Source: an uncultured Pseudomonadales bacterium
Lineage (GTDB): Bacteria > Pseudomonadota > Gammaproteobacteria > Pseudomonadales > Pseudohongiellaceae
NCBI GenBank assembly: GCA_949430125.1
Contig: CASQMQ010000059.1
Span: 1-44,822, forward strand
Direction of reading: 5' to 3'
DNA: 44,822 nt
The notes beneath the pieces were generated by a model. The model made no database searches, was not told the origin of the DNA, and was given only the letters and a program-made list of their open reading frames with translations. Shown here piece by piece: positions 1-8,808 of this stretch. Made by a program: the position numbers and the translations under genes. Numbering within the stretch: position 1 is the first letter of the stretch; each line of letters opens with the position of its first letter.

Positions 1-212
1 GAAAGAATTAAATTTCTTTCCGGATCAAAAGTGCAACTTTCTGTGAAGTTAAAACTTCCATAAACCTTTACGTTGTTGCTCATAGCAATAAAATCACCAG
101 ATTCATTAATTGCCCCTAGCGGTCCTCCAGCAGAAAAATCCTGAGAAATTACCTGGGAGATAGGACTCAATAAAATTGCACTTGCAATCATAAAAGTTAT
201 TGTCTTTTTCAT
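1..212 (-). CDS. Exported protein of unknown function (3' end outside window)
   Basis: An open frame reads leftward from an ATG at 212 to the window edge (70 codons). The start is supported by an AGGTGA ribosome binding site a few bases upstream. The first ~24 residues form a typical signal peptide: a KK n-region, a hydrophobic core and a likely cleavage near VISQ. The mature part seen here is rich in Gly, Asn and Ser and has one Cys. I recognise no family. Codons are more AT-rich than in most of the window. About 60-140 bases upstream, in its probable leader, lies a set of nested inverted repeats (270-353). Confidence 0.6.
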   Translation of the reverse strand, partial: MKKTITFMIASAILLSPISQVISQDFSAGGPLGAINESGDFIAMSNNVKVYGSFNFTESCTFDPERNLIL

Positions 213-508
213 TTGTATTCACCTTTTTATAAAATTATTAAAATATATTTCAAACGAACTGCAACTGAGATAACTAACAAGCCATTTCGGCATCCTATTA
301 CTTCCTATGTAACGCCACAGCCTACCCAGTCACAGACTCTGTAGCCGAGTTATTAGCGAATTGTTTCACTCCAAAAGATACCTCTTATCGATTGGGTTAG
401 GACACAGTCTAGTTCCTGCTCCTGCTATGCGCGCAAGTATTGTTTCGCATTCAATCTATTGGCGAGGCATTGGCGCATAAAGGATCAAGAATAATATGTA
501 ATGGCTTT
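213..508. other. Intergenic stretch with a structured segment
   Basis: No gene is seen here. It separates the leftward exported-protein gene from the end of the leftward 77-codon gene. The only notable content is the inverted-repeat cluster at 270-353. The remainder (360-508) shows no promoter or terminator I would defend. Confidence 0.4.
270..353. repeat. Nested inverted repeats, candidate structured RNA leader
   Basis: Four nested pairings are visible. ATAACT (270-275) pairs with AGTTAT (348-353) as a closing helix. GGC (289-291) plus TTAC (298-301) pair with GTAA (309-312) plus GCC (314-316). ACAGA (332-336) and TCTGT (338-342) form a near-perfect palindrome. ACAG at 317-320 offers an alternative partner for CTGT at 339-342. 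The leftward transcript would carry this ahead of the exported-protein gene starting at 212. The architecture loosely recalls c-di-GMP-I riboswitches, but the conserved core is not clearly present, so no class is assigned. Confidence 0.35.
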
Positions 509-742
509 CTAACCGATAGCATCCGCTAAGCTATCGAGAAGAGCTTGTCTAATAATACTCTTTGATTCATCATTTGGGCAATGAACTTCCTTAATCACCA
601 GACTATGGCGAGCAATGAGCCTTCTCAGTGCCCCGACTTGTATTTCAAGTTGGACAAATGATGTATCTTTTTGCCTGCATTTGAGGCTTGACGAATTAGG
701 CTTTACGCCTACGCTCGATTTTTCGTAATGTTGTAAATTCAT
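509..742 (-). CDS. Small iron-regulated protein candidate (77 aa)
   Basis: This is a 77-residue frame from the only in-frame ATG (742) to a TAG at 509. The product is soluble, with no signal peptide and two Cys. The C-terminal half reads like a folded small protein, with an LRRLIA helix, a V-HCPNDESK turn and a final helix RQALLDSLA. No family is identified with confidence. No Shine-Dalgarno is seen before the start. The support for a real gene is a strong Fur-box-like site 24-42 bases upstream (766-784) that points at nothing else, since the next gene to the right runs leftward and ends at 964. The likely role is therefore a small iron-starvation-induced protein (inference). Confidence 0.5.
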   Translation of the reverse strand: MNLQHYEKSSVGVKPNSSSLKCRQKDTSFVQLEIQVGALRRLIARHSLVIKEVHCPNDESKSIIRQALLDSLADAIG

Positions 743-765
743 AGTGGAGGCATATTAAACTTAAT

Positions 766-784
766 GAGAATGATTATCAATAGT
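766..784 (-). promoter_or_regulatory. Putative Fur box
   Basis: The 19 bases GAGAATGATTATCAATAGT match the classical Fur consensus GATAATGATAATCATTATC at 14 of 19 positions by hand alignment, including the central AATGAT-ATCA core. The site lies at promoter distance upstream of the leftward 77-codon gene (start 742). Repression by Fe-loaded Fur is the expected mode if it is functional. Confidence 0.6.
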
Positions 785-803
785 ATTTAGACTTTCTGCC
801 TCG

Positions 804-856
804 AGAGCATTATCTGACCTAATCCAGCCAGATATGAATTGTTCTGGTAATGCTCT
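804..856. repeat. Long inverted repeat (hairpin)
   Basis: AGAGCATTA (804-812) is perfectly complementary to TAATGCTCT (848-856). An inner CCAGA/TCTGG pairing extends the stem across a bulge. It lies between the end of the broken cysK-like gene (964) and the Fur box. No T-run follows on either strand, so it is not a standard intrinsic terminator. It may be a 3'-end structure of the leftward transcript or a remnant of a small mobile repeat. Confidence 0.35.
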
Positions 857-963
857 AAGGTAATCCTAAAAAGAAGGAACTAGCAGGGATTCCCAGATAG
901 GAGACAGTGGCTGCACTCAACTTTGTAGCTTTTTTCTTGCAGCTTCGTCGCTATGCCGGGCTA

Positions 964-2050
964 TCAAACTGATAGATTGGCGTAGACCCGGCTATTCTCC
1001 ATCTCTTCTGCATTCATCTGTGTACCGATTCCCTCGAACAGAGGCGTAGTTAGGTAGCGCTCGCCAGTATCTGGCAACATGCAAAGGATATTGCTACCTG
1101 GCTCGGCCTGTTCTGCAATCATTAATGCGCCAGTAAATGTGGCGCCAGCGGTAATTCCGGTAAAGATGCCTTCTTTCTGCGCCAGTAACCTAGAATCGCG
1201 AATAGCGTCGGGTCCCGAGATGGCTAGCAGTTGGTCGATGTGCTTTCGTTCAACAGCTTGGCCTAACAATGGGAAATGAAGTCTGGCGTCCAGCCCTGCA
1301 TTGGATGAGGTTTGAATTCAGGGTGGCTGGGAGCGAGTCCGGTGGCCGGCGCATCCGGCTGGGGAACCCCGCTGCCAAGTAGCTGTGCATTGTCAGGTTC
1401 GCAGCAAACTATTTTTGTTCCTGGTCATTTTCTCCTTTACAACATTTGCGACACCAGTGAGCGTTCCTCCAGTACCAAAGCCTGTTACCCAATAGTCTAG
1501 CCGCTCACCCTCGAAGTCTCTAAGAATCTCCACGGCAGTAGTGCGCTCGTGCATGCGAGAATTCGATTCATTTTCAAACTGACGAGTCAAAAACCAGCCA
1601 TGAGTGTCGGTAAGTTCTTTCGCCTTCGCGACCATGCCGCTTCCCTTTAGGGAGGCAGGAGTAAGAACTACTTTGGCGCCGAGGAAACGCATGAGTCTGC
1701 GGCGCTCCATGCTGAAGCTCTCCACCATCACAATTACTAGCGGATCCCTTCTGTGCACAAACCATCGCGAGGCCAATGCCTGTATTCCCACTTGTAGCTT
1801 CCACGACAGTCTGGCCTGGCTGCAAGTCCCCGCTAGCTTCCGCATCTTCGATGATGGCTAGTGCTAGTCTGTCCTTCACGGAGCCTGCTGGATTGAAGGC
1901 TTCGAGTTTCACGAACAGGTTTACATGATCTGGCGCGAGTTTATTGATGCGCACAACAGGTGTATTGCCGATAGTCGCTAATATGTCTTGATGTTTGTTT
2001 TTCACAATAGACGCCCTCGCAGGTTTTCTCGAAGAAATTGATCGCTTCAT
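964..2050 (-). pseudogene. Cysteine synthase (O-acetylserine sulfhydrylase), three frameshifts
   Basis: Three frames on the minus strand together spell a complete pyridoxal-phosphate cysteine synthase. The N-terminal part (from ATG 2050) has GNTPVVRI, the PLP-lysine motif NPAGSVKDR and the substrate loop SGNTG. The middle part has ERRRLMRFLGAKVVLTP and GFGTGGTLTG. The C-terminal part has KEGIFTGITAGATF, the PLP-phosphate region and LPDTGERYLTTPLFEG. The frame breaks near 1747 (after CAQKG), near 1414 (in an ACAAAAATAG stretch) and near 1270. Residue conservation within each segment is high, so the damage is recent or technical. An intact enzyme would make L-cysteine from O-acetylserine and sulfide. 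As read, no functional protein is encoded. No strong ribosome binding site precedes ATG 2050. Confidence 0.85.
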
Positions 2051-2235
2051 TCTAGCCCCATTGTGAAAAGGCTGTCACCGGAAGATCGCTATATTCAATA
2101 CGAATCATGCTTGGACTGCATAGCCAGTTTATCTTTGACATTCCACGCGATATAGCTTGCAATGGGTCTCATTCTTGCAAACAGCCTAGATAGCGACCTA
2201 CCCACCTAGCTGTCCATCTACGTACAGGAAGGAAC

Positions 2236-3501
2236 ATGAATAGAAAATCAACTCTTCTACTTCTACACACGCTTGCCTTGAGTACAGCGAGTCTGGCAGC
2301 GCCTGATGGTGATCTCGAGAGGGGAAGTCCGGAAGATCTGGGCTTTTCGGCTCAGAGGATCGCCCTAGTGCATGAGATGCTAGCTCAGCATGTGGAAGAT
2401 GGACGGGTGGCAGGGCTAGTTGCTGGTGTGGCGCGCCACGGGAAAGTCGTTTATCTGGAAAGCATGGGATGGAACCAGATAGAACAAGACAAGCCGATGC
2501 TAGAAAATTCACTTTTCCAAATTCGCTCAATGAGCAAGCCGATTACGGCCGTAGCTGCTATGCAGCTGATCGAGCAGGGTAAGATGAAGCTTGACGATCC
2601 GGTCTCTAAATACATTCCAAGCTTCGCTGAAATGAAGGTGTTCGTGGATCCTGCGGCTGCGGATTTTACTCAGACTCGGGTTAGCGAACGCGAGATGACA
2701 ATCGAAGATCTGCTGATGAACACCGCCGGCCTCAGTCATCGATTCGGCGCGCTCTATAGAGCGAACGAAGTTCGCTCTCGAGGGGATACCTTGGAAGAAC
2801 TTGTCGAGAAGGTCGCCGCGGTGCCATTGATAGGCGATCCAGGCGAGCAATGGGTATACAGCATCTCATTAACGGTATTGGGACGAGTTATTGAGTTAGT
2901 GTCTGGGCAGGGATTCGATGACTACCTCGATGAACATGTTTATGGTCCGCTCAAGATGACAGATACGGCATTCTACGTTCCCGACGAGAAAGCAGGGCGC
3001 TTGGCGCGAGCCTATCGTGTGTCCTCCGAAGACAGGAGCTTGAGTCTGCTGCCACAGATGGCTATTCCTATTACTGAAGACCCGAAGCTTTTAGAAGGTG
3101 CTGCGGGCATTGTGAGCAGTGTGCCTAACTATCTTCGCTTTCTGCAGGCGCTGCTCAACGGCGGTGAGCTCGATGGAGAACGAATTCTGCAAACCGATAC
3201 TGTCGAGTCTATGACCCAGAATCAAATACCCAAGGCACTTATGCCCTTTGGTACGAATCCAAATAACCCAATGCTGGATCGGGGGTGGGGCTACGGCATG
3301 GCAGTTGTGGTGGATGAAACCATGAGCGCCTATGGCACAAACAACGGTGAATTTGGTTGGAGTGGTTCGCTCGGTACATTCTCTTGGGCAGATCCTGTGT
3401 CGGGAACTAGTGTAGTTATCATGCTGCAGATTCAACCTTCTGGTGCTTACAATATCGCCTCGAAGTTCAAGGCGATGGTTCATCAGAGCATGATCGACTA
3501 G
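2236..3501 (+). CDS. Exported serine hydrolase of the class C beta-lactamase / EstB family
   Basis: The 421-residue product has a clear signal peptide (first ~22 residues, ending SLAA) and then the beta-lactamase/transpeptidase-like fold. Ser98-Met-Ser-Lys101 is the SxxK nucleophile motif within RSMSKPITA. Tyr208 in WVYSIS is the expected YxN/YxS-type general base. A Trp-Ser-Gly segment (FGWSGSLGTF) near the C-terminus replaces the KTG box, as in many esterase-type members. The length is normal for the group. The start ATG 2236 follows GGAAGGAA. It probably acts in the periplasm as an esterase, amidase or D-aminopeptidase. Nothing here shows that it hydrolyses beta-lactams. It is followed on the same strand, 150 bases on, by a transglutaminase-like gene. 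Confidence 0.85.
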   Translation: MNRKSTLLLLHTLALSTASLAAPDGDLERGSPEDLGFSAQRIALVHEMLAQHVEDGRVAGLVAGVARHGKVVYLESMGWNQIEQDKPMLENSLFQIRSMSKPITAVAAMQLIEQGKMKLDDPVSKYIPSFAEMKVFVDPAAADFTQTRVSEREMTIEDLLMNTAGLSHRFGALYRANEVRSRGDTLEELVEKVAAVPLIGDPGEQWVYSISLTVLGRVIELVSGQGFDDYLDEHVYGPLKMTDTAFYVPDEKAGRLARAYRVSSEDRSLSLLPQMAIPITEDPKLLEGAAGIVSSVPNYLRFLQALLNGGELDGERILQTDTVESMTQNQIPKALMPFGTNPNNPMLDRGWGYGMAVVVDETMSAYGTNNGEFGWSGSLGTFSWADPVSGTSVVIMLQIQPSGAYNIASKFKAMVHQSMID

Positions 3502-3655
3502 TGCGTGGTTATATCGAAAGCCTTAGCTATGGGAATAAAAATTTGTATGATTGAGTGAAGCGAATCGCTCGACACTTCAATCCGGCAAATCCCCTAGTCG
3601 TGAAGCCTCATCATCATTACACAATTACTAAATTAGACACTGCGGAGTCTGAACC

Positions 3656-4444
3656 ATGTGGTTAGCTACAAGCTGTGACTTCGAGTTTAAGATTTCGGTG
3701 CCAACGCCGTTCATATTAATGCTGCGTCCGCGCAGTGGCGCGCAGCAGTGGATTAGTCGTGAGGAATACAAACTCACTCCTAGCGTTCCTGTGGTGGAGT
3801 TTACTGACACCTATGGAAATTTATGTCAGCGATTGGTGGCACCACCCGGATATTTTAGAATACACACCGCGGCTCAAGTGATGACTAGTGATGTTGTCGA
3901 TAAGGCGCCAGGCGCTCCCTTTGTAGATATACACAGGTTGCCCGATGAGGTTTTGAGTTTTCTATTGCCTAGCAGATATTGTGAGTCGGAAAGCTTCAAT
4001 CTGATGGCTGTCGAGGTCACCGCTGGGAAACTGTTAGGCTATGACCAGGTCGCGACTATCGAAAATTGGCTGCGTGAGACTATTAGCTATATCCCGGGAA
4101 GCAGCGACAATCCTATATCGGCGATAGGAGTGAATCAAAAGCAATCTGGTGTCTGCCGAGACCTTGCGCATCTGGGTATCGCGCTGTGTCGATCAATTAG
4201 TATTCCGGCGAGGCTGGTAGTTGGCTATAACTACGGCCTTGTGCCAATGGATATGCATGCCTGGTTCGAAGCCTATGTTGGTGGGCGTTGGTATGCCTTC
4301 GATGCCACCCAAAAGGAAATGACGCCGGGCTATGTTGCTATTGGTTACGGTCGAGATGCAGCCGATGTGGCGGTCTATAACCAGTTTGGTCCTTCGGTCT
4401 ACCATGTATCACAAAATGTAAGCGTCGAACTCGTAGAAGAGTAA
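3656..4444 (+). CDS. Transglutaminase-like cysteine protease family protein
   Basis: The 262-residue protein has the transglutaminase-like catalytic triad in order: Cys167 in SGVCRDLAH, His201 in [10 protein letters not shown] and Asp216 in YAFDATQ. The N-terminal ~110 residues match the beta-rich domain that precedes the core in bacterial proteins of this type. There is no signal peptide, so it is probably cytoplasmic. Bacterial members are mostly uncharacterised proteases or amidases. Genome context often puts them near peptide-ligase-type genes, but none is seen here. The start ATG 3656 has a GGAGT element upstream. It is convergent with the ydbL operon, whose last gene ends 17 bases beyond its stop. 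Confidence 0.85.
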   Translation: MWLATSCDFEFKISVPTPFILMLRPRSGAQQWISREEYKLTPSVPVVEFTDTYGNLCQRLVAPPGYFRIHTAAQVMTSDVVDKAPGAPFVDIHRLPDEVLSFLLPSRYCESESFNLMAVEVTAGKLLGYDQVATIENWLRETISYIPGSSDNPISAIGVNQKQSGVCRDLAHLGIALCRSISIPARLVVGYNYGLVPMDMHAWFEAYVGGRWYAFDATQKEMTPGYVAIGYGRDAADVAVYNQFGPSVYHVSQNVSVELVEE

Positions 4445-4461
4445 GATCCTTGATGCGGTAC

Positions 4462-4812
4462 TTATTTCTTTACCCAAGAACCCGAGGCATTCTGTAAAAA
4501 CTGCCCCGTTGGAGTAGCTTCCACTGCCTTGTCGAAGGCTAGGGCCGCTACCTGTTCTAAGGTGAGATTGTTTTGCCTCGCGATCTGTTGATACAACTCG
4601 CGGCGTTGATTGTTTACATCGCGCGCCAAGGCCACGACCTCTGCCGGGGCTGATTCCACCACTAGGCCAATGTAGCCACTACGTTGCTCTCCTACTAGAC
4701 CATCTTTTTTTGCCTCTTGTAAGGTTAAGGCGAAACTCATAGGAACTAAGAGCAACACGCAGGCTAATAGTAACGTTTTAGAAATGGCATTCTTCATAGT
4801 ATGTATTCTCAT
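4462..4812 (-). CDS. ydbL: YdbL family protein (DUF1318)
   Basis: The 116-residue product matches YdbL. It has an N-terminal signal peptide, then LTLQEAKKDGLVGEQRSGYIG, a helical middle with DVNNQRRELYQQIA, and a C-terminal GSWVKK. It is periplasmic. In Escherichia coli YdbL works with YdbH and YnbE, where it is proposed to modulate the YdbH-YnbE interaction. It is the last gene of the leftward three-gene operon, and its ATG (4812) overlaps the ynbE stop codon by one base, so translation is probably coupled. A second ATG five codons in (MKNAISKT) is an equally good start and gives a cleaner signal peptide. Confidence 0.9.
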   Translation of the reverse strand: MRIHTMKNAISKTLLLACVLLLVPMSFALTLQEAKKDGLVGEQRSGYIGLVVESAPAEVVALARDVNNQRRELYQQIARQNNLTLEQVAALAFDKAVEATPTGQFLQNASGSWVKK

Positions 4813-5024
4813 TAGAACAATCCGCTGTCTAGGGTAAAAATCCCATCCAATTCTTCTTCCACTTGAACTCGGATTTCGTGTTCGATCCTGATATTGAGAT
4901 TGATGGTTATCGGTTCATTTGGCACGGCTACCTGAATAGTGGGCGTGCACGCAACGAGTACTAGTGCTAATAGCGCGAAGCCACTTCTGGTAGGTAGAGA
5001 TTTAAGAAACTTATTGCTTTGCAT
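4812..5024 (-). CDS. ynbE: YnbE family outer-membrane lipoprotein
   Basis: This 70-residue lipoprotein has a signal peptide ending in a lipobox (VLVAC, Cys26), followed by the conserved PNEPITINLNIRIEHEI beta segment of YnbE. In E. coli YnbE sits in the outer membrane and caps the C-terminal end of YdbH, completing a hydrophobic groove that lets lipids cross the envelope. The gene lies between ydbH and ydbL in the usual order. The 113-base gap to the ydbH stop holds no obvious promoter. Confidence 0.9.
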   Translation of the reverse strand: MQSNKFLKSLPTRSGFALLALVLVACTPTIQVAVPNEPITINLNIRIEHEIRVQVEEELDGIFTLDSGLF

Positions 5025-5137
5025 TGTTTCTATCCAATTTAAATATTTTCAGTATTGATTCTATTATATCGGCCAAACCTGAATCTTTGCTTAAGATTTT
5101 TCGCTTGTGCCTATTAGACCGCGAAATTAAGATTTAG

Positions 5138-7528
5138 TTACGGCTGGCTGACAAAGCGTTCCAATTCGTCTGTTATGACACGACTCGCCTGCAGGCTCTT
5201 AAGTAGCGAGGGAATATTGTTAGTGATATTCACATTAAGATTTATCGCCTGCCCGTTATTCATATTCGGGTTTCGGCCCTGCAGTTGCACGCTCAGCAAC
5301 AGCTCGCCACCTTCGTCGTAGAAAACTTCTGTGTTCATAGTTTGATACTGATAATTGGAAAGTGCATCGTTGACCAATTGCAGGCTCTGATTGCTGCTTG
5401 GTGTTGAGTCGGCCGGCGTATAGCGAATACTGCCTCCTGGCTTTAGCGCTCCAACTAAGCCCTTCTCAACGCTGATCGTATCGCCCTCGATGATGAAGGG
5501 GAGATAGCCGCTAATTAGACCATCTGCCTCGAGCCCGGGATATTCCGCTAGCGCAATCAGAGAATCCACCCTCAGATCGGCGAGTACCACGTCAACCTGC
5601 TGGCGATCACCTGCAGAGTTGTAACTTGCCGCGGGAATGCTCAGTTTGCCGTCCAGCAGGCTGGTATCGAAGTCGAAGATCTGTATCTCGCCAGTTAGCG
5701 TGTCGAAACGGTATTGCCAGGAAAGACCTTCGAGAGGCAGGCCTATATCGATGCGGCTTAGAGAAGCGCTAGCCGGATTAGAAACCTGTATTCCAAGTGG
5801 CGTGGTCGCCTCAGCGAATAAGTCAGTATTCATGTCGACGAAGAAATAGTCTGCGTAGTAGCCGCTTAGCTGGTCGATCTTGAGGGCTATCGGTCCGCCG
5901 AAACGCCATGAGTCATCTAGTTGTTTGCTCCACGAAATATTAGCCAATCCTTCGATCTGACCGGCGACAACATCAGCCTCTAACTCCTTCGGGGTTATCA
6001 ATGTTGAGAGAGGCCCTGCCTCTGTGAATTCATAGGGGGCCAACTTCAGGACAACATCGCCGGTGTCGCGCAAGAAGAAGTGTTGTAGGCCGATGCCAAG
6101 GCGCAGTCGCTGATCTATGTCGACCTCTAATACTCCCGTTAGGGTATCTTTCTCGAGCTGTAGCTTGCCGGAATAAGCAGGGTTACTAATGTCGGCGATG
6201 CCGTTGTCTAGGCGAAACTCGCTACTGCTGAAGTTGAATCCGCCGCTGATCACATCGCCTGCACGAAATTCCAATTCATCCAGCTGCAAATTAGTTGCTA
6301 GTTCTGAAATTACAGATTCGGCAGAAGTTCTAACCGACGGCACGAGAATCTGTACTAAGTCCGCTGCCAAGCGTATCTCATCGTTGGAGTAGTTGAACCT
6401 AAGCGGGGCAGTCACGCTGGTGTTTTCCCCAATATATTCTCCATAGCGCCAACTGATGAGATCGCTTTGCCAATCGCTTTGCATATCGCAACTCGTGAAG
6501 GATGTGCAGTGAAGCTGTGTATTCTCGAAACTGTGTTCACTGTGCGATGTCGCGGCTTCGAGGGCCGAGTTCCCGCTGCCGTAAATGTCGCTGAGCGCTA
6601 GCTGCATCTCGCCTGTCGATGTCGCAATGTTGCCCTGTGCGCTTAGAGGTAGACGCAGTTGCATAGCATTGCTGCCGAGGTCTGATTCCTGACTTATCTG
6701 TAGCTGTGAATTCGGGCTGTCGAGAACGAGGCTTAGTTGTGTGATAGCGGTGTTGCCGAATAGTTCCTGTACTTCGAAATTGCTCTGGAGCGAGAGGCGT
6801 TCGTTTAATATAGCTGTTGCTGCAGGAATAAATTCCTTGAGTTGCCCCTGCAAGGGCTCGATAAATAATGAGCTGGTAGCAGTCACCGCCATAGCATGCT
6901 CAGCTATATTCAAGTCGATTTCGGATTCCGAGACTAGAGCCCCAGCTACCAATGCCCGGGTTTGAACAGTCAGATTTTTTGAGCTGGCACGCTGGATATC
7001 GAATTCGATGACTGTGTCTTGCAGCGCTTCGAATTGAGCATTGCCGGCTATGCGTAGTGGCGGACTCTGTAGGCCCAAGCCTATTTTGTAGCTTTGATCG
7101 CTGGTAAGTAGTTCGACATTAGGAAGAGTTATCTCGCTTACCGGGAGTGCATCGAATGCATCTAGCATCGAGGCTAGGGTTGGGTCGGCCTCGTCGATCG
7201 CTGAGTCCGAGCTCGAAAGTGATCGCAATTCGATCTTGCCTATGGAAATGGATTGCGCCGTGCCTGCGAGCAGCTGGGCCAGGGAGTATTGGGCATGTAA
7301 TCTACTTAGTACTACGCGCTGGTCTTCGCTGGTTAGAACTAATTGGTCGATAGCTAGTGAATTAGTGCCTAGATGATTCACTTCCAGTGATGAAATTTCA
7401 AAGCCAAGCTCGGAGAGAGTAGGTTTAGCAAGAGTGCTAAGAACTAATTCGGGTCGTAAAAGCGCAATTGTGAGGGGAGTGCTAATTAGGATTAGTAGCA
7501 CAATCACTGTTTTTTTAGTAAGGGACAT
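5138..7528 (-). CDS. ydbH: YdbH, AsmA-like intermembrane lipid transport protein
   Basis: The 796-residue protein has one N-terminal transmembrane anchor (VIVLLILISTPLTIALL) and a very long periplasmic region rich in beta strands. It ends in the dicarboxylate-transport / YdbH-type C-terminal domain (roughly residues 560-770, with LLDGKLSIP and PFIIEGDTISVEKGL). Together with TamB and YhdP, E. coli YdbH belongs to the AsmA-like bridge proteins that carry phospholipids to the outer membrane. The operon with ynbE and ydbL directly downstream supports the call. The frame is fully intact over 2.4 kb, in contrast to nearby broken genes. The E. coli homologue is of similar size. Confidence 0.9.
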   Translation of the reverse strand: MSLTKKTVIVLLILISTPLTIALLRPELVLSTLAKPTLSELGFEISSLEVNHLGTNSLAIDQLVLTSEDQRVVLSRLHAQYSLAQLLAGTAQSISIGKIELRSLSSSDSAIDEADPTLASMLDAFDALPVSEITLPNVELLTSDQSYKIGLGLQSPPLRIAGNAQFEALQDTVIEFDIQRASSKNLTVQTRALVAGALVSESEIDLNIAEHAMAVTATSSLFIEPLQGQLKEFIPAATAILNERLSLQSNFEVQELFGNTAITQLSLVLDSPNSQLQISQESDLGSNAMQLRLPLSAQGNIATSTGEMQLALSDIYGSGNSALEAATSHSEHSFENTQLHCTSFTSCDMQSDWQSDLISWRYGEYIGENTSVTAPLRFNYSNDEIRLAADLVQILVPSVRTSAESVISELATNLQLDELEFRAGDVISGGFNFSSSEFRLDNGIADISNPAYSGKLQLEKDTLTGVLEVDIDQRLRLGIGLQHFFLRDTGDVVLKLAPYEFTEAGPLSTLITPKELEADVVAGQIEGLANISWSKQLDDSWRFGGPIALKIDQLSGYYADYFFVDMNTDLFAEATTPLGIQVSNPASASLSRIDIGLPLEGLSWQYRFDTLTGEIQIFDFDTSLLDGKLSIPAASYNSAGDRQQVDVVLADLRVDSLIALAEYPGLEADGLISGYLPFIIEGDTISVEKGLVGALKPGGSIRYTPADSTPSSNQSLQLVNDALSNYQYQTMNTEVFYDEGGELLLSVQLQGRNPNMNNGQAINLNVNITNNIPSLLKSLQASRVITDELERFVSQP

Positions 7529-7619
7529 GGGGAGAGGTGTCCTACTGCATGAAGGCCTAGTTTCTCGCTTCGCTCTGTCCAGTGCAAGCGACTATGTGAC
7601 CTCAGCTTTTGATGCAGTC

Positions 7620-7654
7620 AAAAAAGGGGTTAGGTCTTTCGCCCCAAGCCCCTT
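7620..7654 (-). terminator. Intrinsic terminator after the Met-rich gene
   Basis: On the minus strand AAGGGG-CTTGG pairs with CC-AACCCCTT around a GCGAAAGA loop, followed by a T-run (complement of six A at 7620-7625). It lies just downstream of the stop at 7671 and would isolate that gene from the ydbH operon starting at 7528. Confidence 0.65.
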
Positions 7655-7670
7655 ATTGTAATCCAAATTT

Positions 7671-8808
7671 TTATTGGGGAGAGGACATGATCATGTTGTG
7701 CTGCATGTCCATGGCTTCGCGTGCGCGGTTTCTCTCCGACTGCATGAGTTCACCAACTGCAGGACCACCCTGATTGTAGATTCCGCCTCGAAGTGCGAAT
7801 AGCAGATAATCCATCGATTGGGCGTTGTTGGTGTCTTTACCGGTAAAGTAAGTGATGGCCTGATCCATTAACTCATCGCGATTCTCAGCGTTCGGGAAGG
7901 CGAGGATGTCGGCGATGACAGTCTCTAGAAGGTTTAAGTTATCTAGGATAATCGCCGCCTCCGGAGATTGGCTATAGAGATCGGGTGCAATAGCTGGTGC
8001 CATAGGCAGCTCGCCAGGTGCTGGGAACATAGTCATGCCACCGGATGAGCCAATCTTGTTCCAGAAGCGTTCAAGAGCCACATCGACACCCCCATTGAAC
8101 TGGGGGTCCAGCCCCTGCAGTATCACTGCTTCAAGTGCAGCAAGTTGCAACCATTGGTGAGTCCACATGAAGCCCCTTAGAAGTGGGAATGCGGTTTTAA
8201 GCCCATTGGCTTGATCGTGGCTTAGCAGGTAGTCGCTCTCTTTCGGTACGGTGGCTACAGAGTGCTGATCGTCGCTAAGATAGCTTTCTATTGCATCGGC
8301 AACGGCCGCGAGTTTGTCATCTACATCGCCATCGATATAGATGGTAAATAGTGCTTCTTCGAAATTTCGTCCGTGCTTAAATACTTCGGCTGTGTGACGA
8401 CTCGATGGCCGAACTATTTTCAAAGGCAGCCTCGGCTGACTCGTTGCTATGCTTGCCACGCATCACTTCTAAGAGGCGCATTCGTGCTGCAACTTCTAGG
8501 TCATGATGAGGGCCGTTGTTCATGCCCATTTCCATAGCAGCCTCTTGGGTCATCATGCCGGATGCCATCATCTCGCGCATGGTCATGCTGGCGCGCATAT
8601 TCATATTCATCTGCAATTCATTTCGCACTTGCTGTGTGGCAGGGTCGGCATTGATCGCAGCAATTTCTTCGAGAGCTTTCGCCTGCGTGACATCGAAGGC
8701 ATTAAACAGGTCAGCTACTTCTGGATACTGCTCGCTTATCACGGCAGTATTTTGCGCAGATAGGCCCGAGCTAAGAAGGCTGCTCAGTACTATCGATGAG
8801 ATGATCAA
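7671..8808 (-). pseudogene. Exported Met-rich protein of unknown function, frameshifted
   Basis: Two overlapping frames (8377-8808 and 7671-8459) form one protein of about 370 residues. The N-terminal part has a signal peptide (IVLSSLLSSGLSAQ). It is followed at about residues 65-115 by an extraordinarily Met-rich stretch (MNMNMRASMTMREMM, then ASGMMTQEAAMEMGM) and GPHHDLE. The C-terminal part is a soluble, mostly helical domain. The join lies at about 8395-8440, where the first frame ends in an SRSI-stop while the second continues as TAEVFKHGRNFEEALF. The only start in the first frame is TTG 8808, without a ribosome binding site. An ATG at 8864 preceded by GGGAA would be used if one more base were present near 8812. 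MxxM clusters can bind Cu(I) or Ag(I), so a periplasmic metal-binding role is possible (inference). I recognise no named family. Confidence 0.6.

Noticed and set aside
270-353. Integron attC site
   Set aside because: It starts TAACAA-like and folds on itself, but the R' core GTTRRRY is absent (GTTATTAG) and there is no integrase or cassette array.
1604-1861. Rightward 85-codon frame inside the cysK region
   Set aside because: Antisense shadow of the cysteine synthase coding sequence, with no start signal.
2236-3501. Antibiotic-resistance beta-lactamase
   Set aside because: Only the SxxK and Tyr motifs are shared; the KTG box is replaced by WSG, as in esterase or peptidase members.
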